A DNA stretch of 64,000 bases from Aldersonia kunmingensis (GCF_001646865.1 NZ_LRRB01000161.1:1-64000); one strand, 5' to 3'. Positions 1-9,300 are shown, numbered from the stretch's first letter. Translations and numbers: made by a program. The notes: generated from the sequence alone by a model not told the origin.

Positions 1-75
1 GACGACATCGACCTTCTCGCCGAGGCCATCGAGCCCGCTTTGCGTGAACTCGAGGAAGCGGCCGGCCTGATCTAG
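1..75 (+). CDS. 3' end of an unidentified gene
   Basis: Frame 1 is open from the window edge to a TAG at 73-75 and encodes 24 residues, starting DDIDLLAEAIEPALRELEE. GC-rich third positions and an amphipathic helical pattern support real coding. The tail resembles the C-terminal helix of fold-type I PLP aminotransferases, but 24 residues cannot establish a family. It converges on the TetR gene at 117-689, with about 40 bases between the two stops. Confidence 0.5.
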   Translation, partial: DDIDLLAEAIEPALRELEEAAGLI

Positions 76-116
76 CCCCGGGGGTGATCCTCGTCGGCGC
101 CCGGAAGGGATGCGGC

Positions 117-689
117 TCAGGCAGATTCGGCCACATCCGCCCGGACGCCGGCGAGGATCCACCGAATGGCCATCGGCAGGTTCTGCGCCATCCGCACGCC
201 CTCCGCGATATTCTCGGGAGCCGGTTCGGCGTCACGCAGCGCGCGCACCTCGACGATCGTGTGATTGACGGTGACGTTCACCAGGGTGCGGCAGCATTCG
301 ATGGCGAGCTCGCGCGGGAATCCTTCTCGGATAGCCACTTTCACCAGTTCGTTGACGTAGTCGACGATGACCCGGCGATCGTCGAAGCTCATCAACTCGG
401 TGAGAAACGGGTGCGCGCGCAGCGTGTCCCGCAACGCAAGACACCACTGCAATGCCGTCGACTCCCAGTCCTGGCGCTCCTGAAACTCGAAGCGCAGCTG
501 CGAGAAATGCCGCGCCACGAGCGCGCGGATCAGCGCGTCCCGGTTCCCCACTTGCTGGTAGAGGGTGCGGGTCGAGATCTCCAGATCGCCGGCCAGCCGC
601 CGTGCGCTGAGGCCCTCGAGACCCTCCGCATCAAGGACGGTCAGCGCATGATCGAGGATCCTCTCGACCGGGATCAGCGGCCGTGCCAT
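117..689 (-). CDS. TetR family transcriptional regulator
   Basis: This 190-residue protein has an N-terminal TetR helix-turn-helix at about residues 25-60, with the recognition-helix stretch ISTRTLYQQVGNRDALI near 38-54, followed by a helical ligand-binding domain. The length is normal for the family. The ATG start has a GGAG about six bases upstream. It is divergent from the acyl-CoA carboxyltransferase at 817, and the shared intergenic region holds a repeat-rich dyad at 751-792, so it probably represses that gene and itself. The ligand is unknown; an acyl-CoA or substrate of the carboxyltransferase is an inference. Confidence 0.9.
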   Translation of the reverse strand: MARPLIPVERILDHALTVLDAEGLEGLSARRLAGDLEISTRTLYQQVGNRDALIRALVARHFSQLRFEFQERQDWESTALQWCLALRDTLRAHPFLTELMSFDDRRVIVDYVNELVKVAIREGFPRELAIECCRTLVNVTVNHTIVEVRALRDAEPAPENIAEGVRMAQNLPMAIRWILAGVRADVAESA

Positions 690-750
690 AGTCGCTCCAT
701 TCCTTTCCCCGCCAAGTCGGCGTCAACTCTTGTGACACTCCACCCGGAGT

Positions 751-792
751 GATAGAAAAACACTGTGGTTAGAACAACACTGTAGTTCTATC
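751..792. promoter_or_regulatory. Candidate operator of the local TetR regulator
   Basis: In the divergent gap between the TetR gene and the carboxyltransferase, GATAGAA (751-757) mirrors TTCTATC (786-792). Inside, TAGAAC (770-775) mirrors GTTCTA (785-790). A 12-base direct repeat, AACACTGTRGTT, occurs at 759-770 and 776-787 with one mismatch. Nested dyads between a TetR gene and its divergent neighbour are typical of autoregulated operators. The sequence differs from the 21-bp palindrome found elsewhere in the window. Confidence 0.6.
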
Positions 793-816
793 ATCCGGAG
801 CTTGCGAAGGAAACCG

Positions 817-2313
817 TTGACGAACGCGAAGAGCTGGGACGACGCCCTCACCGACCTCGATCGCCGCCGACAGGCCGCCGCAGCGATGGGCGGACCGGAG
901 CGGGTGGCACGCCATCACGGCAAGGGAAAGCTCGACGCCCGTGCGCGGATCGAGTATCTGCTCGATCCCGGCACGTTCCAGGAGTTCGGCACGCTCGTCG
1001 GCGGTGACATCGCCGCCGATGCGTTGGTTGCCGGGTCGGGCCTGATCCACGGTTCACCGGTGATGGTCGGCGCGGAGGACTTCACCACCGTCGCCGGGAC
1101 GATCGCGCCGGGCAGCAACTCGAAGCGCTATCGGCTCGCAGAGTTGGCTCTGCGGAACAAGATTCCGATGATCATGCTGCTCGAAGGCGCCGGCTTCCGG
1201 CCGACCGGCGCCCATTACGGGCGAACGCCCACCGACCTGATCGCCCAGGCCAGATGTTCGGGCAAGGTACCGACGGTGTCCGCGGTGCTCGGCCCGTCGG
1301 CCGGGCACGGCGCACTCGTCGCACCCGTGTGCGATTTCTCGATCATGAGCCGTCAGGGTGCCATCTTCACCGCCGGTCCCCCGGTGGTGAAAGAGTCCAC
1401 GGGCGAGGAGATTTCGAAGGAAGATCTCGGCGGGCCCGATGTCGCACTGCCGAGCGGTGTCGTGCACAACCTCGCCGAGGACGACGAATCCGCGCTCGAC
1501 GCGATCCGGAAGTACCTGTCGTACTTCCCTCCGAGCGCCTGGTCCTACCCCCGCTCGTTCCTCCCTGACGAGGCGTCCGAGCCGCGCGCCACGCCCGAAC
1601 TGCTCGACATCATCGCCCGCGACAATCGACAGGTCTACGACATGCGAGCGGTGCTCGATGTCGTCTTCGACAGCCCGGATTGGTTCGAGGTCCAGCCGGA
1701 GTTCGGTCCGGCGATCATCTGCGCACTGGCCCATCTCGGCGGACATCCCGTCGCGGTGGTGGCCAACCAGCCGACGGTGCTCGCCGGGTCCATCGATGCC
1801 GACGCCGCCGACAAGGCAGCGCATTTCATCACCGTGGCGGACTCGTTCCACCTTCCCATCGTGTTCCTCGCCGACAACCCGGGCATGCTGCCTGGCAGCG
1901 CGTCGGAGAGCAGTGGGGTGCTGCGCAGCGGTGCACGTATGTTCGCCGCCCAGACGTCCGCGACCACGTTGAAGCTGCACCTCACGCTGCGCAAGGCCTA
2001 CGGGTTCGGGTCCATGGTCATGTCTCTGCTCGGGTTCGACGATCAGGTGATCACCCTCGCCTACCCGGGCGCGACGATGGGCGCGATGAGTGCCGCGGCA
2101 TTATCCCGCGCGTCGAACGCCGAGGACGATCTCGCCGCCCAGCTGCGCCAGATGGAACTGCTTGCCTCCTACAACTCCGCCGAGCACATGGGCTTCGACG
2201 AGATGATCGATCCGCGCGAGACCCGCAACGCGCTGCTCGTCGCTTTGCAGCGCGGCATCTACGCCCGCCAGCAGAACCCGGAACCGGTGTACCGCACGGT
2301 CATCACGCCCTAA
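817..2313 (+). CDS. Acyl-CoA carboxylase carboxyltransferase (beta) subunit
   Basis: This protein of about 498 residues has the crotonase-like carboxyltransferase fold of propionyl/methylmalonyl/geranyl-CoA carboxylase beta subunits. It would move a carboxyl group from carboxybiotin to an acyl-CoA. Family stretches include GSGLIHGSPVMVGAEDFT, an N-half oxyanion loop at LGPSAGHGALVAP, and AGPPVVKESTGEE. The C-half carries ADNPGMLPGS and YGFGSMVMS. TTG at 817 is preferred because AAGGA lies five bases before it; an in-frame TTG at 802 would add five residues. No biotin carboxylase or carrier gene is nearby, so it must use a subunit encoded elsewhere. The acyl substrate cannot be read from sequence. 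Confidence 0.88.
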   Translation: MTNAKSWDDALTDLDRRRQAAAAMGGPERVARHHGKGKLDARARIEYLLDPGTFQEFGTLVGGDIAADALVAGSGLIHGSPVMVGAEDFTTVAGTIAPGSNSKRYRLAELALRNKIPMIMLLEGAGFRPTGAHYGRTPTDLIAQARCSGKVPTVSAVLGPSAGHGALVAPVCDFSIMSRQGAIFTAGPPVVKESTGEEISKEDLGGPDVALPSGVVHNLAEDDESALDAIRKYLSYFPPSAWSYPRSFLPDEASEPRATPELLDIIARDNRQVYDMRAVLDVVFDSPDWFEVQPEFGPAIICALAHLGGHPVAVVANQPTVLAGSIDADAADKAAHFITVADSFHLPIVFLADNPGMLPGSASESSGVLRSGARMFAAQTSATTLKLHLTLRKAYGFGSMVMSLLGFDDQVITLAYPGATMGAMSAAALSRASNAEDDLAAQLRQMELLASYNSAEHMGFDEMIDPRETRNALLVALQRGIYARQQNPEPVYRTVITP

Positions 2314-2314
2314 C

Positions 2315-2390
2315 CGCCGCACACTTCCTGTTGGCTCGCACACGCAGCAGCATGCGGAAGCGTATGCGGCGCAACAGGAAGTGTGCGGCG
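2315..2390. terminator. Long hairpin between convergent genes
   Basis: A perfect 19-bp inverted repeat (CGCCGCACACTTCCTGTTG at 2315-2333, its complement at 2372-2390) encloses a 38-base loop. It begins two bases after the carboxyltransferase stop and ends just before the stop of the convergent LLM gene at 2400. A bidirectional terminator is the likely role. There is no clear T-run, and the long loop is unusual for an intrinsic terminator. Confidence 0.65.
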
Positions 2391-2399
2391 AGCGGGGTG

Positions 2400-3425
2400 C
2401 TAGACGAGGTCGGTAAGGACTCGGGCGACGGTTTCCGCGTCCGCCTTGCCGAACATCGGCATGGCCCGGTCGATGATTCCGCTGCACCGCGCCTTGATCG
2501 CCGCGGCCGCCTCCTCGACGGGTGCGACCACGGCGAACGCGGCGAGGACGTCGTCATCAATGAGCGACGCCATCGTCTCCCACTCCCCCTGCAGCGAGAG
2601 CGCCCGCAATTCGGTCTGCAGATCACCCCAGCCGTGCACATCGAGCACCTTGCGATAGGCCGGCGTGGAGCCGTAGAACGCAATCTGTTGCCGCACAGCA
2701 GCACCCACGGCCGCCATCTCCGCCTCGTCGCGACCGGTGACCACGAACACCGGACTGGTGACCTCCATCTCGGATCGCTTCCGCCCTGCGCGATCGAGGC
2801 CGCGCTGCAAGGTCGGCATCGCAACCTCGTCCAGATATCGCCTCGTGCTGAACGCGTGCACCAGCAGGCCGTCGGCGACCTCGCCGCACATCTCGGTCAT
2901 CGCCTCGCCCACCGCGGCGAGGTAGACCTTGGGCACCGGGTACGGCATCGGCTCGGGGGTGAACATCGGAGTCATCAGCTTGTGCGTGTAGAACTCGCCC
3001 TCGAACGCTAGCTTCTCGCCATCCCGCCACGTCGCCCAAATCGCATGCAGCGCAGCGACGAACTCCCGCATACGCGGAACCGGCCGACTCCACGGCATGG
3101 CGAACCGATTCTCGATATGCGGACGGATCTGTGTGCCGAGGCCGAGCACGAACCGTCCCTGCGAGTAGGTCTGCAGATCCCAGCCGAGCTGCGCGATGCT
3201 CATCGGGTTGCGCGCGAACGCGACCGCGATATCGGTGCCGATCCGGATCCGCGAAGTGTGTTCGGCTGCCAGGACCATCGGCAGGAACACGTCGTGGTTG
3301 GTCTCACCGGTCCAGCAGCCCGCGAAACCCTGTTGCTCCAGCAGGGCAACGGCTTCGGGAACCCGTGCGAGCACATTGGGGATTCCGCCGTCGATCGCGA
3401 GCGCGCTGGTACCGATTGCCGTCAT
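2400..3425 (-). CDS. F420-dependent LLM class oxidoreductase (TIGR03617-like)
   Basis: This 341-residue luciferase-like (TIM-barrel) protein resembles the TIGR03617 subfamily of F420-dependent oxidoreductases. Recognisable stretches are GFAGCWTGETNHDVFLP, the core RNPMSIAQLGWDLQTYSQGR followed by FVLGLGTQ, and YPVPKVYLAAVGEAM. Such enzymes transfer hydride between F420 and a carbonyl, alkene or alcohol. The ATG at 3425 is chosen over an upstream start at 3473 because it matches the family N-terminus and has GGGAG upstream. It sits 35 bases downstream of the SnoaL-like gene, probably in one operon controlled from the operator at 3959. The substrate is unknown. Confidence 0.85.
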   Translation of the reverse strand: MTAIGTSALAIDGGIPNVLARVPEAVALLEQQGFAGCWTGETNHDVFLPMVLAAEHTSRIRIGTDIAVAFARNPMSIAQLGWDLQTYSQGRFVLGLGTQIRPHIENRFAMPWSRPVPRMREFVAALHAIWATWRDGEKLAFEGEFYTHKLMTPMFTPEPMPYPVPKVYLAAVGEAMTEMCGEVADGLLVHAFSTRRYLDEVAMPTLQRGLDRAGRKRSEMEVTSPVFVVTGRDEAEMAAVGAAVRQQIAFYGSTPAYRKVLDVHGWGDLQTELRALSLQGEWETMASLIDDDVLAAFAVVAPVEEAAAAIKARCSGIIDRAMPMFGKADAETVARVLTDLV

Positions 3426-3460
3426 CGTTTCATCACTCCCGTAATCGACTGGCGGGCAAG

Positions 3461-3922
3461 TTATTCGGCCCAAGGACCGAGGAACTCCATCAGCGTTCTA
3501 GTGAGGTGCAGCGTCTTGATCCGCCATGTGCCGTCGACCTTCTCGTAGGTCTCGTGGTAATGGCCCGCACCGTGGAGTTGGCGGTCACCCGGAAAGTAGA
3601 GCCGATCCTCCATCGCCCAGATTCCGGTAGCGGTCGTCTCCGACGTCAGCGCAATCTCGGAAGTGTGACAGTGATGGATTGTTGTCACTTCCGCGAGTGT
3701 GGCCAACACGTCGGGGACCACCGAATTCACCCCGACGTACGGCGGCGACGTCATCGGATCGGCGCCACCCGTGGAGACCGCGAGGTCTACCTCCATCACC
3801 ACGTCCGGGGCGAATACGGTGCGCCACCCGTCGCCGTCCTTGGTGTCGAGGAATCGGCAATAGCGTGCCTTCACCTGCCGGATTGCTTCCAGTTCCGTCG
3901 CCACATCGATCGTCGCCGTCAT
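3461..3922 (-). CDS. SnoaL/NTF2-like protein (polyketide cyclase/dehydratase fold)
   Basis: This 153-residue protein matches the NTF2/SnoaL cone fold. An N-terminal helix (EAIRQVKARYCRFLDTKDG) leads to WRTVFAPDVVMEVD, and the second half carries HHCHTSEIAL, YHETYEKVDGTWRIKTLHLTR and a hydrophobic C-terminus. Members include ketosteroid isomerases, dehydratases and ring-hydroxylating dioxygenase small subunits. It is first in the leftward operon, divergent from the Rieske oxygenase, so an isomerase or dehydratase role on the oxygenated product is plausible but inferred. The ATG has GGAGA five bases upstream. Confidence 0.8.
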   Translation of the reverse strand: MTATIDVATELEAIRQVKARYCRFLDTKDGDGWRTVFAPDVVMEVDLAVSTGGADPMTSPPYVGVNSVVPDVLATLAEVTTIHHCHTSEIALTSETTATGIWAMEDRLYFPGDRQLHGAGHYHETYEKVDGTWRIKTLHLTRTLMEFLGPWAE

Positions 3923-3958
3923 CGCTTCTCCGTATCGCCGGGCCCTTGCAAATACGCG

Positions 3959-3979
3959 TTACTGTAAGCTACACAGTAT
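3959..3979. promoter_or_regulatory. 21-bp palindromic operator, site A
   Basis: Arms TTACTGT and ACAGTAT flank seven bases (AAGCTAC). The site lies between the divergent SnoaL-like gene (start 3922) and the Rieske oxygenase (start 4008), where it could control both. It matches the consensus TTACYGT-N7-ACRGTAA drawn from eleven sites in this window. Confidence 0.75.
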
Positions 3980-4007
3980 ACGTTTCCAGTCCAAGGAGTG
4001 TGCTGGC

Positions 4008-5024
4008 GTGAAAGTTCCGTTCACCTGGAAAGTAACTGGCTGGTTCGTCATCGGCTGGTCTGCCGAGTTCCCCGTCGGCGAATCGCGCGCCCTGCACTAC
4101 TTCGGCGAAGAGCTCGCCGCCTATCGCGACGAATCCGGTGAGCTGCATGTGCTTTCGGCACACTGCCGCCACCTCGGCGCGCATATCGGGCACGGCGGCA
4201 AGGTCGTCGGCGACTGCATCGAGTGCCCGTTCCATGGCTGGCGCTGGGGTCCGGACGGTTCCAACCGCTACATCCCCTACCAGCCCGACCGGCCCAACCG
4301 TGCACTGAAGCTGCGCGTATACCCGGTGCAGGAGCAGCACGGCGTGGTGTTCCTGTGGCACCAGCCCGACGGGAAGCCACCCCAGTGGGAACTGCCGGAC
4401 ATCTTCACCAAGTTCCCGGAGTTCGGCGCCGGCCCGGACGAGTACTACCGGGCGTTTCCCGAATTCTCCCGCAAGGCCGATCGTGAGCCCGTACACCCGC
4501 AGATCGTGGCCGAGAACGGACCCGACAGTTCGCATTTCCGCTACGTGCACGGTGCGTCGGTGACGCCGGTGTGCCTCGACTGGCAGATGGTCGACAACGA
4601 GTGGCGCTTCCTGACCGGATGGCCGGACGCACGCAGCGATGACCCGAGCGAGATGTCGCTGCGGATCCACAGCCACTTCTCCGGGCTCGGGTTCGCGATC
4701 AGCGCCTTCGAGGGCGTCCAGAACCACCGGCTCATCTTCGCGTGCACACCAGTTGATGACGAGACCTCGGATCTCTTCTACTCGATCTGGTGGCCGCGCA
4801 ACCCCGGCGACAGCTCCGATGTCCCGCCCGAGGACGTCCGGGCACAGGTGGAGCGACGCTTCCTGGTCACGGTGTTCGAGGACCTGAACATCTGGCGTTA
4901 CCAGCAATACGTCGAGAAGCCGCCGCTCGCGAAGATCGACGCCGAGCCGTATATGGCGATGCGGCAGTGGGCCAAACAGTTCTACGAGGTGCCGCCCGCC
5001 GATGCGGTCGTGAGCAACGCATGA
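4008..5024 (+). CDS. Rieske non-heme iron oxygenase, KshA-like
   Basis: This 338-residue protein has an N-terminal Rieske domain with C53-x-H55 and C73-x2-H76 as [2Fe-2S] ligands. Mononuclear iron ligands are visible in the N170/D173/H176/H181 motif, with a later aspartate near D292 (FEDLNIW). This layout matches the KshA group (3-ketosteroid 9-alpha-hydroxylase oxygenase), though KshA proteins are usually somewhat longer (about 380 residues). The GTG start has AAGGAG eight bases upstream. Its stop overlaps the next gene as ATGA. No reductase partner lies nearby, so electrons must come from a reductase encoded elsewhere. Steroid or another alicyclic lipid is the probable substrate class. Confidence 0.88.
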   Translation: MKVPFTWKVTGWFVIGWSAEFPVGESRALHYFGEELAAYRDESGELHVLSAHCRHLGAHIGHGGKVVGDCIECPFHGWRWGPDGSNRYIPYQPDRPNRALKLRVYPVQEQHGVVFLWHQPDGKPPQWELPDIFTKFPEFGAGPDEYYRAFPEFSRKADREPVHPQIVAENGPDSSHFRYVHGASVTPVCLDWQMVDNEWRFLTGWPDARSDDPSEMSLRIHSHFSGLGFAISAFEGVQNHRLIFACTPVDDETSDLFYSIWWPRNPGDSSDVPPEDVRAQVERRFLVTVFEDLNIWRYQQYVEKPPLAKIDAEPYMAMRQWAKQFYEVPPADAVVSNA

Positions 5025-5635
5025 GGCTCGCACTCGGCGACCTGGTCGCGCCCGAGCACACTGCGATAGTCACCCAGGAGTGCCAAGGAGCGGTCGTCGG
5101 CCCGAATGCCGGCCTGGCCGCGCTCGCAGACGAGGCGCGCCGGGAGGCGCTGCCGAATATCGGCCGGCTGCTGCCCGCCGCCCGCGACGCCGGTGTTCGG
5201 GTCGTGCATTGCCTCGTGCAGCGCCGCGCCGACGGATTCGGGTCCAACCACAATGCCAAGTTGTTCGCGCTCGGCCGCAGCGACGTTTCGATCGAGCCCG
5301 GTAGCCCGGGTGCCGGCCTGCTGCCCGAGTTCGGACCTGAACCGTCGGACATCCTGCTGACCCGCTTGCACGGACTCGGCCCGATGGGCGGCACCGACCT
5401 CGATGCCGTCCTGCGCAATCTGGGTGTCACGACCATCGTCGCTGTCGGCGTCTCGCTCAACGTCGCGATCCCGAACCTGGTCATGGACGCGGTCAACGCC
5501 GCGTACCGGGTGGTGCTACCCCGCGATGCGGTCGCCGGCATCCCGGCCGAATACGGCTCCGCGATGATCGACAACACGCTGTCGTTGCTGGCCACCGTCA
5601 CCACCACGGACGACCTGCTGCGCGCCTGGAAGTAG
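5021..5635 (+). CDS. Isochorismatase-fold protein with altered catalytic triad
   Basis: This 204-residue protein has the alpha/beta fold of isochorismatase-like cysteine hydrolases. The expected catalytic Cys sits in a GVxxNxCV context; here it reads GVSLNVAIPNLVMDA, with Ala149 in the Cys position. The early DxQ motif is ECQ (Glu20), and the catalytic Lys region reads ILLTRLHG. All three triad residues therefore seem changed, so hydrolase activity by the usual mechanism is doubtful. It overlaps the Rieske oxygenase gene by ATGA, implying coupled translation. A binding, scaffolding or non-hydrolytic role is possible. The fold call is firm; the function is not. Confidence 0.8.
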   Translation: MRLALGDLVAPEHTAIVTQECQGAVVGPNAGLAALADEARREALPNIGRLLPAARDAGVRVVHCLVQRRADGFGSNHNAKLFALGRSDVSIEPGSPGAGLLPEFGPEPSDILLTRLHGLGPMGGTDLDAVLRNLGVTTIVAVGVSLNVAIPNLVMDAVNAAYRVVLPRDAVAGIPAEYGSAMIDNTLSLLATVTTTDDLLRAWK

Positions 5636-5740
5636 CCGCTCACACCCCTGCGGGTGAAGTCGACCCGTGGTTGGTGCGTGCTCTGAACTGCCCATCCGGT
5701 TGACCGGCTCACTTCGCTGTGCTTCCCTATACGACTATGC

Positions 5741-5764
5741 GGATAAACTTGGTCATTCTTACCC
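5741..5764. promoter_or_regulatory. Candidate Rrf2-type operator before cysD
   Basis: An imperfect dyad runs from GGATAA (5741-5746) to TTACCC (5759-5764) around a central TGGTCA, 20 bases before the cysD start. AT-rich half-sites with a central TTGG are a feature of some Rrf2/CymR-family sites, and an Rrf2 gene closes this operon. The assignment is tentative. Confidence 0.35.
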
Positions 5765-5783
5765 ACTTAATGGGAATGAAACG

Positions 5784-6707
5784 ATGACAGCGCCCAGCAA
5801 GCTCGAGCCCGGCCACTTCGAGCTCAGCCATCTGCGATGGCTGGAGGCCGAGGCGATCCACATCATTCGTGAGGTCGCGGCCGAGTTCGAGCGTCCGGTG
5901 CTGCTGTTTTCCGGCGGCAAGGACTCCATCGTCATGCTCCACCTGGCGCTCAAGGCGTTCAGCCCTGCCCGGCTCCCCTTCCCCGTCATGCATGTCGACA
6001 CCGGCCACAACTTCGACGAGGTCCTCTCCACCCGCGATGAACTGGTTGCGAGCAGTGGTGTCCGGCTCGTCGTCGCGTCCGTGCAGGACGACATCGACGC
6101 CGGCCGTGTGGTCGAGAATGGCCCGTCCCGCAACCCGTTGCAGACTGTGACGCTGCTGCGCGGGATCCGGGAGAACAAGTTCGATGCTGCCTTCGGTGGT
6201 GCCCGGCGCGACGAGGAAAAGGCCCGGGCCAAGGAGCGCGTATTCAGCTTCCGGGACGAGTTCGGGCAATGGGACCCGAAGGCCCAGCGCCCCGAGCTGT
6301 GGAACCTGTACAACGGCCGGCACAACAAGGGCCAGCACATCCGCGTCTTCCCGCTGTCGAACTGGACCGAGTTCGACATCTGGTCCTACATCGGCGCTGA
6401 GGACATCAAGCTCCCGTCGATCTACTACGCCCACCGCCGGGAGGTATTCGAGCGCGACGGGATGCTGCTCGCGGTGCACCCCTTGGTGCAGCCTCAGGAG
6501 GGTGAGCAGGTCTTCGAGACCAGCGTGCGATTCCGCACCGTCGGTGACGTCACCTGCACCGGCTGCGTCGAGTCCACGGCCGAGACGGTCGAAGAAATCA
6601 TCAACGAAACCGCGGTGTCGCGACTGACCGAGCGCGGTGCCACCCGTGCGGACGACCGCATCTCCGAGGCCGGTATGGAAGACCGCAAGCGGGAGGGCTA
6701 CTTCTGA
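5784..6707 (+). CDS. cysD: Sulfate adenylyltransferase subunit 2
   Basis: CysD is the catalytic subunit of ATP sulfurylase, forming adenylyl sulfate from ATP and sulfate. The 307-residue length is close to E. coli CysD (302). The PP-loop SGGKDS is at residues 43-48, followed by family stretches [31 protein letters not shown] and [19 protein letters not shown]. The ATG at 5784 gives the normal N-terminus; the open frame extends upstream to 5667 but without similarity. The stop overlaps the cysNC start by one base (TGATG). It heads the sulfate activation operon cysD-cysNC-cysQ-Rrf2. Confidence 0.97.
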   Translation: MTAPSKLEPGHFELSHLRWLEAEAIHIIREVAAEFERPVLLFSGGKDSIVMLHLALKAFSPARLPFPVMHVDTGHNFDEVLSTRDELVASSGVRLVVASVQDDIDAGRVVENGPSRNPLQTVTLLRGIRENKFDAAFGGARRDEEKARAKERVFSFRDEFGQWDPKAQRPELWNLYNGRHNKGQHIRVFPLSNWTEFDIWSYIGAEDIKLPSIYYAHRREVFERDGMLLAVHPLVQPQEGEQVFETSVRFRTVGDVTCTGCVESTAETVEEIINETAVSRLTERGATRADDRISEAGMEDRKREGYF

Positions 6708-8566
6708 TGACCACGCTATTGCGCATTGCCACGGCCGGCTCGGTCGACGACGGCAAGTCCACGCTCATCGGGCGGCTGCTGTACGACTCCAAGGCCGTGA
6801 TGGAAGACCAGCTCGCGGCCGTCGAGCGGACCTCTCGCGAACGCGGCAACGACTACACCGACCTCGCGCTCGTGACCGACGGGCTTCGGTCGGAGCGCGA
6901 GCAGGGCATCACGATCGACGTCGCGTACCGCTACTTCACCACGCCCAAGCGCAAATTCATCATCGCCGACACCCCCGGGCATGTGCAGTACACCCGCAAC
7001 ATGGTGACCGGAACCTCCACCGCCCAGCTCGCGATCGTGCTCGTCGATGCCCGGCAGGGTCTCACCGAACAGTCGCGCCGGCACGCCTTCCTCGCCTCGC
7101 TGCTCGGCGTCCAGCACATTGTTCTCGCCGTGAACAAGATGGATCTGATCGGTTGGGACGAGGCCGGTTTCGAGGCGATCCGCGACGAGTTCCACGCCTT
7201 CGCGGCCCGCCTCGACGTGCACGATGTCACGTCGATCCCGTTGTCCGCGCTGCTCGGCGACAACGTCGTGACGAAGTCGGACAACACGCCGTGGTACGAA
7301 GGACCGGCACTGCTGTCGCACCTCGAAGAGGTCTACATCGCCGGCGACCGCAACCTCATCGACGTCCGCTTCCCGGTGCAGTACGTCATTCGTCCGCAGA
7401 CACTCGATCACCACGACCATCGCAGCTACGCGGGCACAGTGGCGAGCGGTGTGATGCGACCCGGTGACGAGATTGTCGTACTCCCGAGCGGCAAGACGAG
7501 CCACATCGCTGCGATCGATGGGCCCGAAGGCCCCGTGGCCGAGGCATTTCCGCCGATGGCCGTCTCGGTGACCCTCGCCGACGATATCGACATCTCGCGT
7601 GGCGATGTCCTCGCGCGGGTGAACAACCAGCCGCGCGTGGTCGACGAATTCGACGCCACTGTCTGTTGGATGGCCGACGGCTCCGTGCTCGAGCCCGGTC
7701 GCGACTACGTCATCAAGCACACCACCCGAACCACACGGGCGCGGGTTTCCGCGCTCGATTACCGTCTCGACGTCAATACGCTTCGTCGTGATCAGCGCGC
7801 AACGGCGTTGCAGCTCAACGAACTCGGCCGCATCACGCTGCGCACCCAGCAGCCGCTCATGCTCGACGAGTACAGCCGCAATGCCGCCACCGGTTCGTTC
7901 ATCCTCATCGATCCCGCGACCAACAACACCGTGGCTGCCGGAATCGTGTTGCGCGACATGTCCGCTCGCGATGCGGCTGCACGCGCGGCGACCCCCAACA
8001 CCGTCAAGCACAAGTCGCTGGTGACGGCAGAGGACCGGCAGAGCCTCGGCACTACGGTGTGGTTCACAGGCCTGTCCGGCTCGGGCAAGTCGTCGGTCGC
8101 CGTGCTGGCCGAACGGCTGCTGCTCGAAACCGGGCGTCCCGCGTATGTGCTCGACGGCGACAACCTCCGGCACGGCCTCAATGCCGACCTTGGGTTCAGC
8201 CTCGCCGACCGAGCGGAGAACCTGCGCCGCCTCGCCCACGTCGCTAAGCTTCTCGCCGATTGCGGTCAGGTGGTGCTCGTGCCCGCGATCAGTCCGCTCG
8301 CCGAGCACCGCGACCTGGCTCGGCAAGTGCACAAGGAGGCCGGCATTCCGTTCTACGAGGTGTACTGCGATACACCGCTGGCGGACTGCGAGCGACGGGA
8401 TCCGAAGGGGCTCTACGCAAAGGCGCGGGCGGGCGAGATCACCGATTTCACCGGGATCGACAGCCCGTACGAGCCGCCGCGGGATCCGGAGTTGCGCCTG
8501 ACACCGGACCGCACCGCCGATGAGCACGCCCAGCAGATCCTCGACCTGATCGGAATTCACCTATGA
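6707..8566 (+). CDS. cysNC: Fused sulfate adenylyltransferase subunit 1 / adenylylsulfate kinase
   Basis: This 619-residue protein joins a CysN GTPase, which drives ATP sulfurylase, to a C-terminal CysC kinase, which phosphorylates APS to PAPS. The GTPase P-loop GSVDDGKS is at 11-18, with [10 protein letters not shown] and [13 protein letters not shown] as switch motifs and NKMD for guanine recognition. The kinase P-loop GLSGSGKS is at about 455-462, followed by [17 protein letters not shown]. The CysN-CysC fusion is usual in mycobacteria and relatives. The start overlaps the cysD stop and the stop overlaps the cysQ start, so translation is probably coupled. Confidence 0.97.
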   Translation: MTTLLRIATAGSVDDGKSTLIGRLLYDSKAVMEDQLAAVERTSRERGNDYTDLALVTDGLRSEREQGITIDVAYRYFTTPKRKFIIADTPGHVQYTRNMVTGTSTAQLAIVLVDARQGLTEQSRRHAFLASLLGVQHIVLAVNKMDLIGWDEAGFEAIRDEFHAFAARLDVHDVTSIPLSALLGDNVVTKSDNTPWYEGPALLSHLEEVYIAGDRNLIDVRFPVQYVIRPQTLDHHDHRSYAGTVASGVMRPGDEIVVLPSGKTSHIAAIDGPEGPVAEAFPPMAVSVTLADDIDISRGDVLARVNNQPRVVDEFDATVCWMADGSVLEPGRDYVIKHTTRTTRARVSALDYRLDVNTLRRDQRATALQLNELGRITLRTQQPLMLDEYSRNAATGSFILIDPATNNTVAAGIVLRDMSARDAAARAATPNTVKHKSLVTAEDRQSLGTTVWFTGLSGSGKSSVAVLAERLLLETGRPAYVLDGDNLRHGLNADLGFSLADRAENLRRLAHVAKLLADCGQVVLVPAISPLAEHRDLARQVHKEAGIPFYEVYCDTPLADCERRDPKGLYAKARAGEITDFTGIDSPYEPPRDPELRLTPDRTADEHAQQILDLIGIHL

Positions 8567-9300
8567 CGGTCATCAGCGACCATGAACTAGCCGCCAAGCT
8601 CGCGACCGACGCGGGCCGGCTGCTGCTCGGCGTGCGCGAGGAGTTCGCCGAAGCGAGCACCGCGGAACGAAAGGACGCCGGAGACAAGCGCTCCCACGAC
8701 TTCCTGATGGCCGAGCTCGCGCGGTACCGGCCCGACGACGCCGTACTGTCCGAGGAAGGCATCGACGATCCGGTTCGGCTCGAATCACGGCGGGTGTGGA
8801 TCGTCGACCCGCTGGACGGCACTCGCGAGTTCTCCGAGCTCGGTCGCGACGACTGGGCCGTCCACGTCGCGTTGTGGGAAAGCGGCGCGCTGATCGCGGG
8901 TGCGGTGGCACTGCCCGCCCAGGACATCACGCTTGCAACGCCGACCGTGGCCGCTCCCCCGGCGATGCCCGCGGCGCCGCGCGTCGTGGTGTCCCGCAGC
9001 CGTCCCCCGGCGGTCGCGCTGGAGGTCCGCAAGCATCTCGACGGCACGCTCGTCGAAATGGGCTCGGCCGGTGCCAAGGTGGCGGCCGTCGTACAGGGCC
9101 TCGCCGATGTCTACGTGCATGCCGGCGGCCAGTACGAATGGGACAACGCGGCCCCCGTAGCGGTAGCTCGCGCCGCCGGTCTGTACACCGCACGTATCGA
9201 TGGCAGCGAACTGGAGTACAACCGCCGCGACCCCCGGCTGCCGGACCTCATCGTCTGCAGGCCTGAACTCGCGGACTCCGTTCTCGCCGTCACGAGGTAG
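8563..9300 (+). CDS. cysQ: 3'(2'),5'-bisphosphate nucleotidase (CysQ)
   Basis: This 245-residue member of the inositol monophosphatase superfamily would recycle 3'-phosphoadenosine 5'-phosphate, the by-product of PAPS use. Metal-binding motifs are SEEG (Glu65 region) and DPLDGT at 82-87, followed by [16 protein letters not shown] and, near the C-terminus, [19 protein letters not shown]. The length suits mycobacterial CysQ. Its ATG overlaps the cysNC stop (ATGA), and the pathway context supports this call over inositol phosphatase. Confidence 0.93.
   Translation: MTVISDHELAAKLATDAGRLLLGVREEFAEASTAERKDAGDKRSHDFLMAELARYRPDDAVLSEEGIDDPVRLESRRVWIVDPLDGTREFSELGRDDWAVHVALWESGALIAGAVALPAQDITLATPTVAAPPAMPAAPRVVVSRSRPPAVALEVRKHLDGTLVEMGSAGAKVAAVVQGLADVYVHAGGQYEWDNAAPVAVARAAGLYTARIDGSELEYNRRDPRLPDLIVCRPELADSVLAVTR

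Noticed and set aside
770-790. KstR-type operator (TAGAAC and GTTCTA)
   Set aside because: The half-sites resemble KstR arms, but the spacing of nine bases is too large and the nearest regulator is not KstR-like.
6716-8560. A 614-codon frame antisense to cysNC
   Set aside because: It has no recognisable domains and mirrors the GC-rich codon bias of a highly conserved gene.
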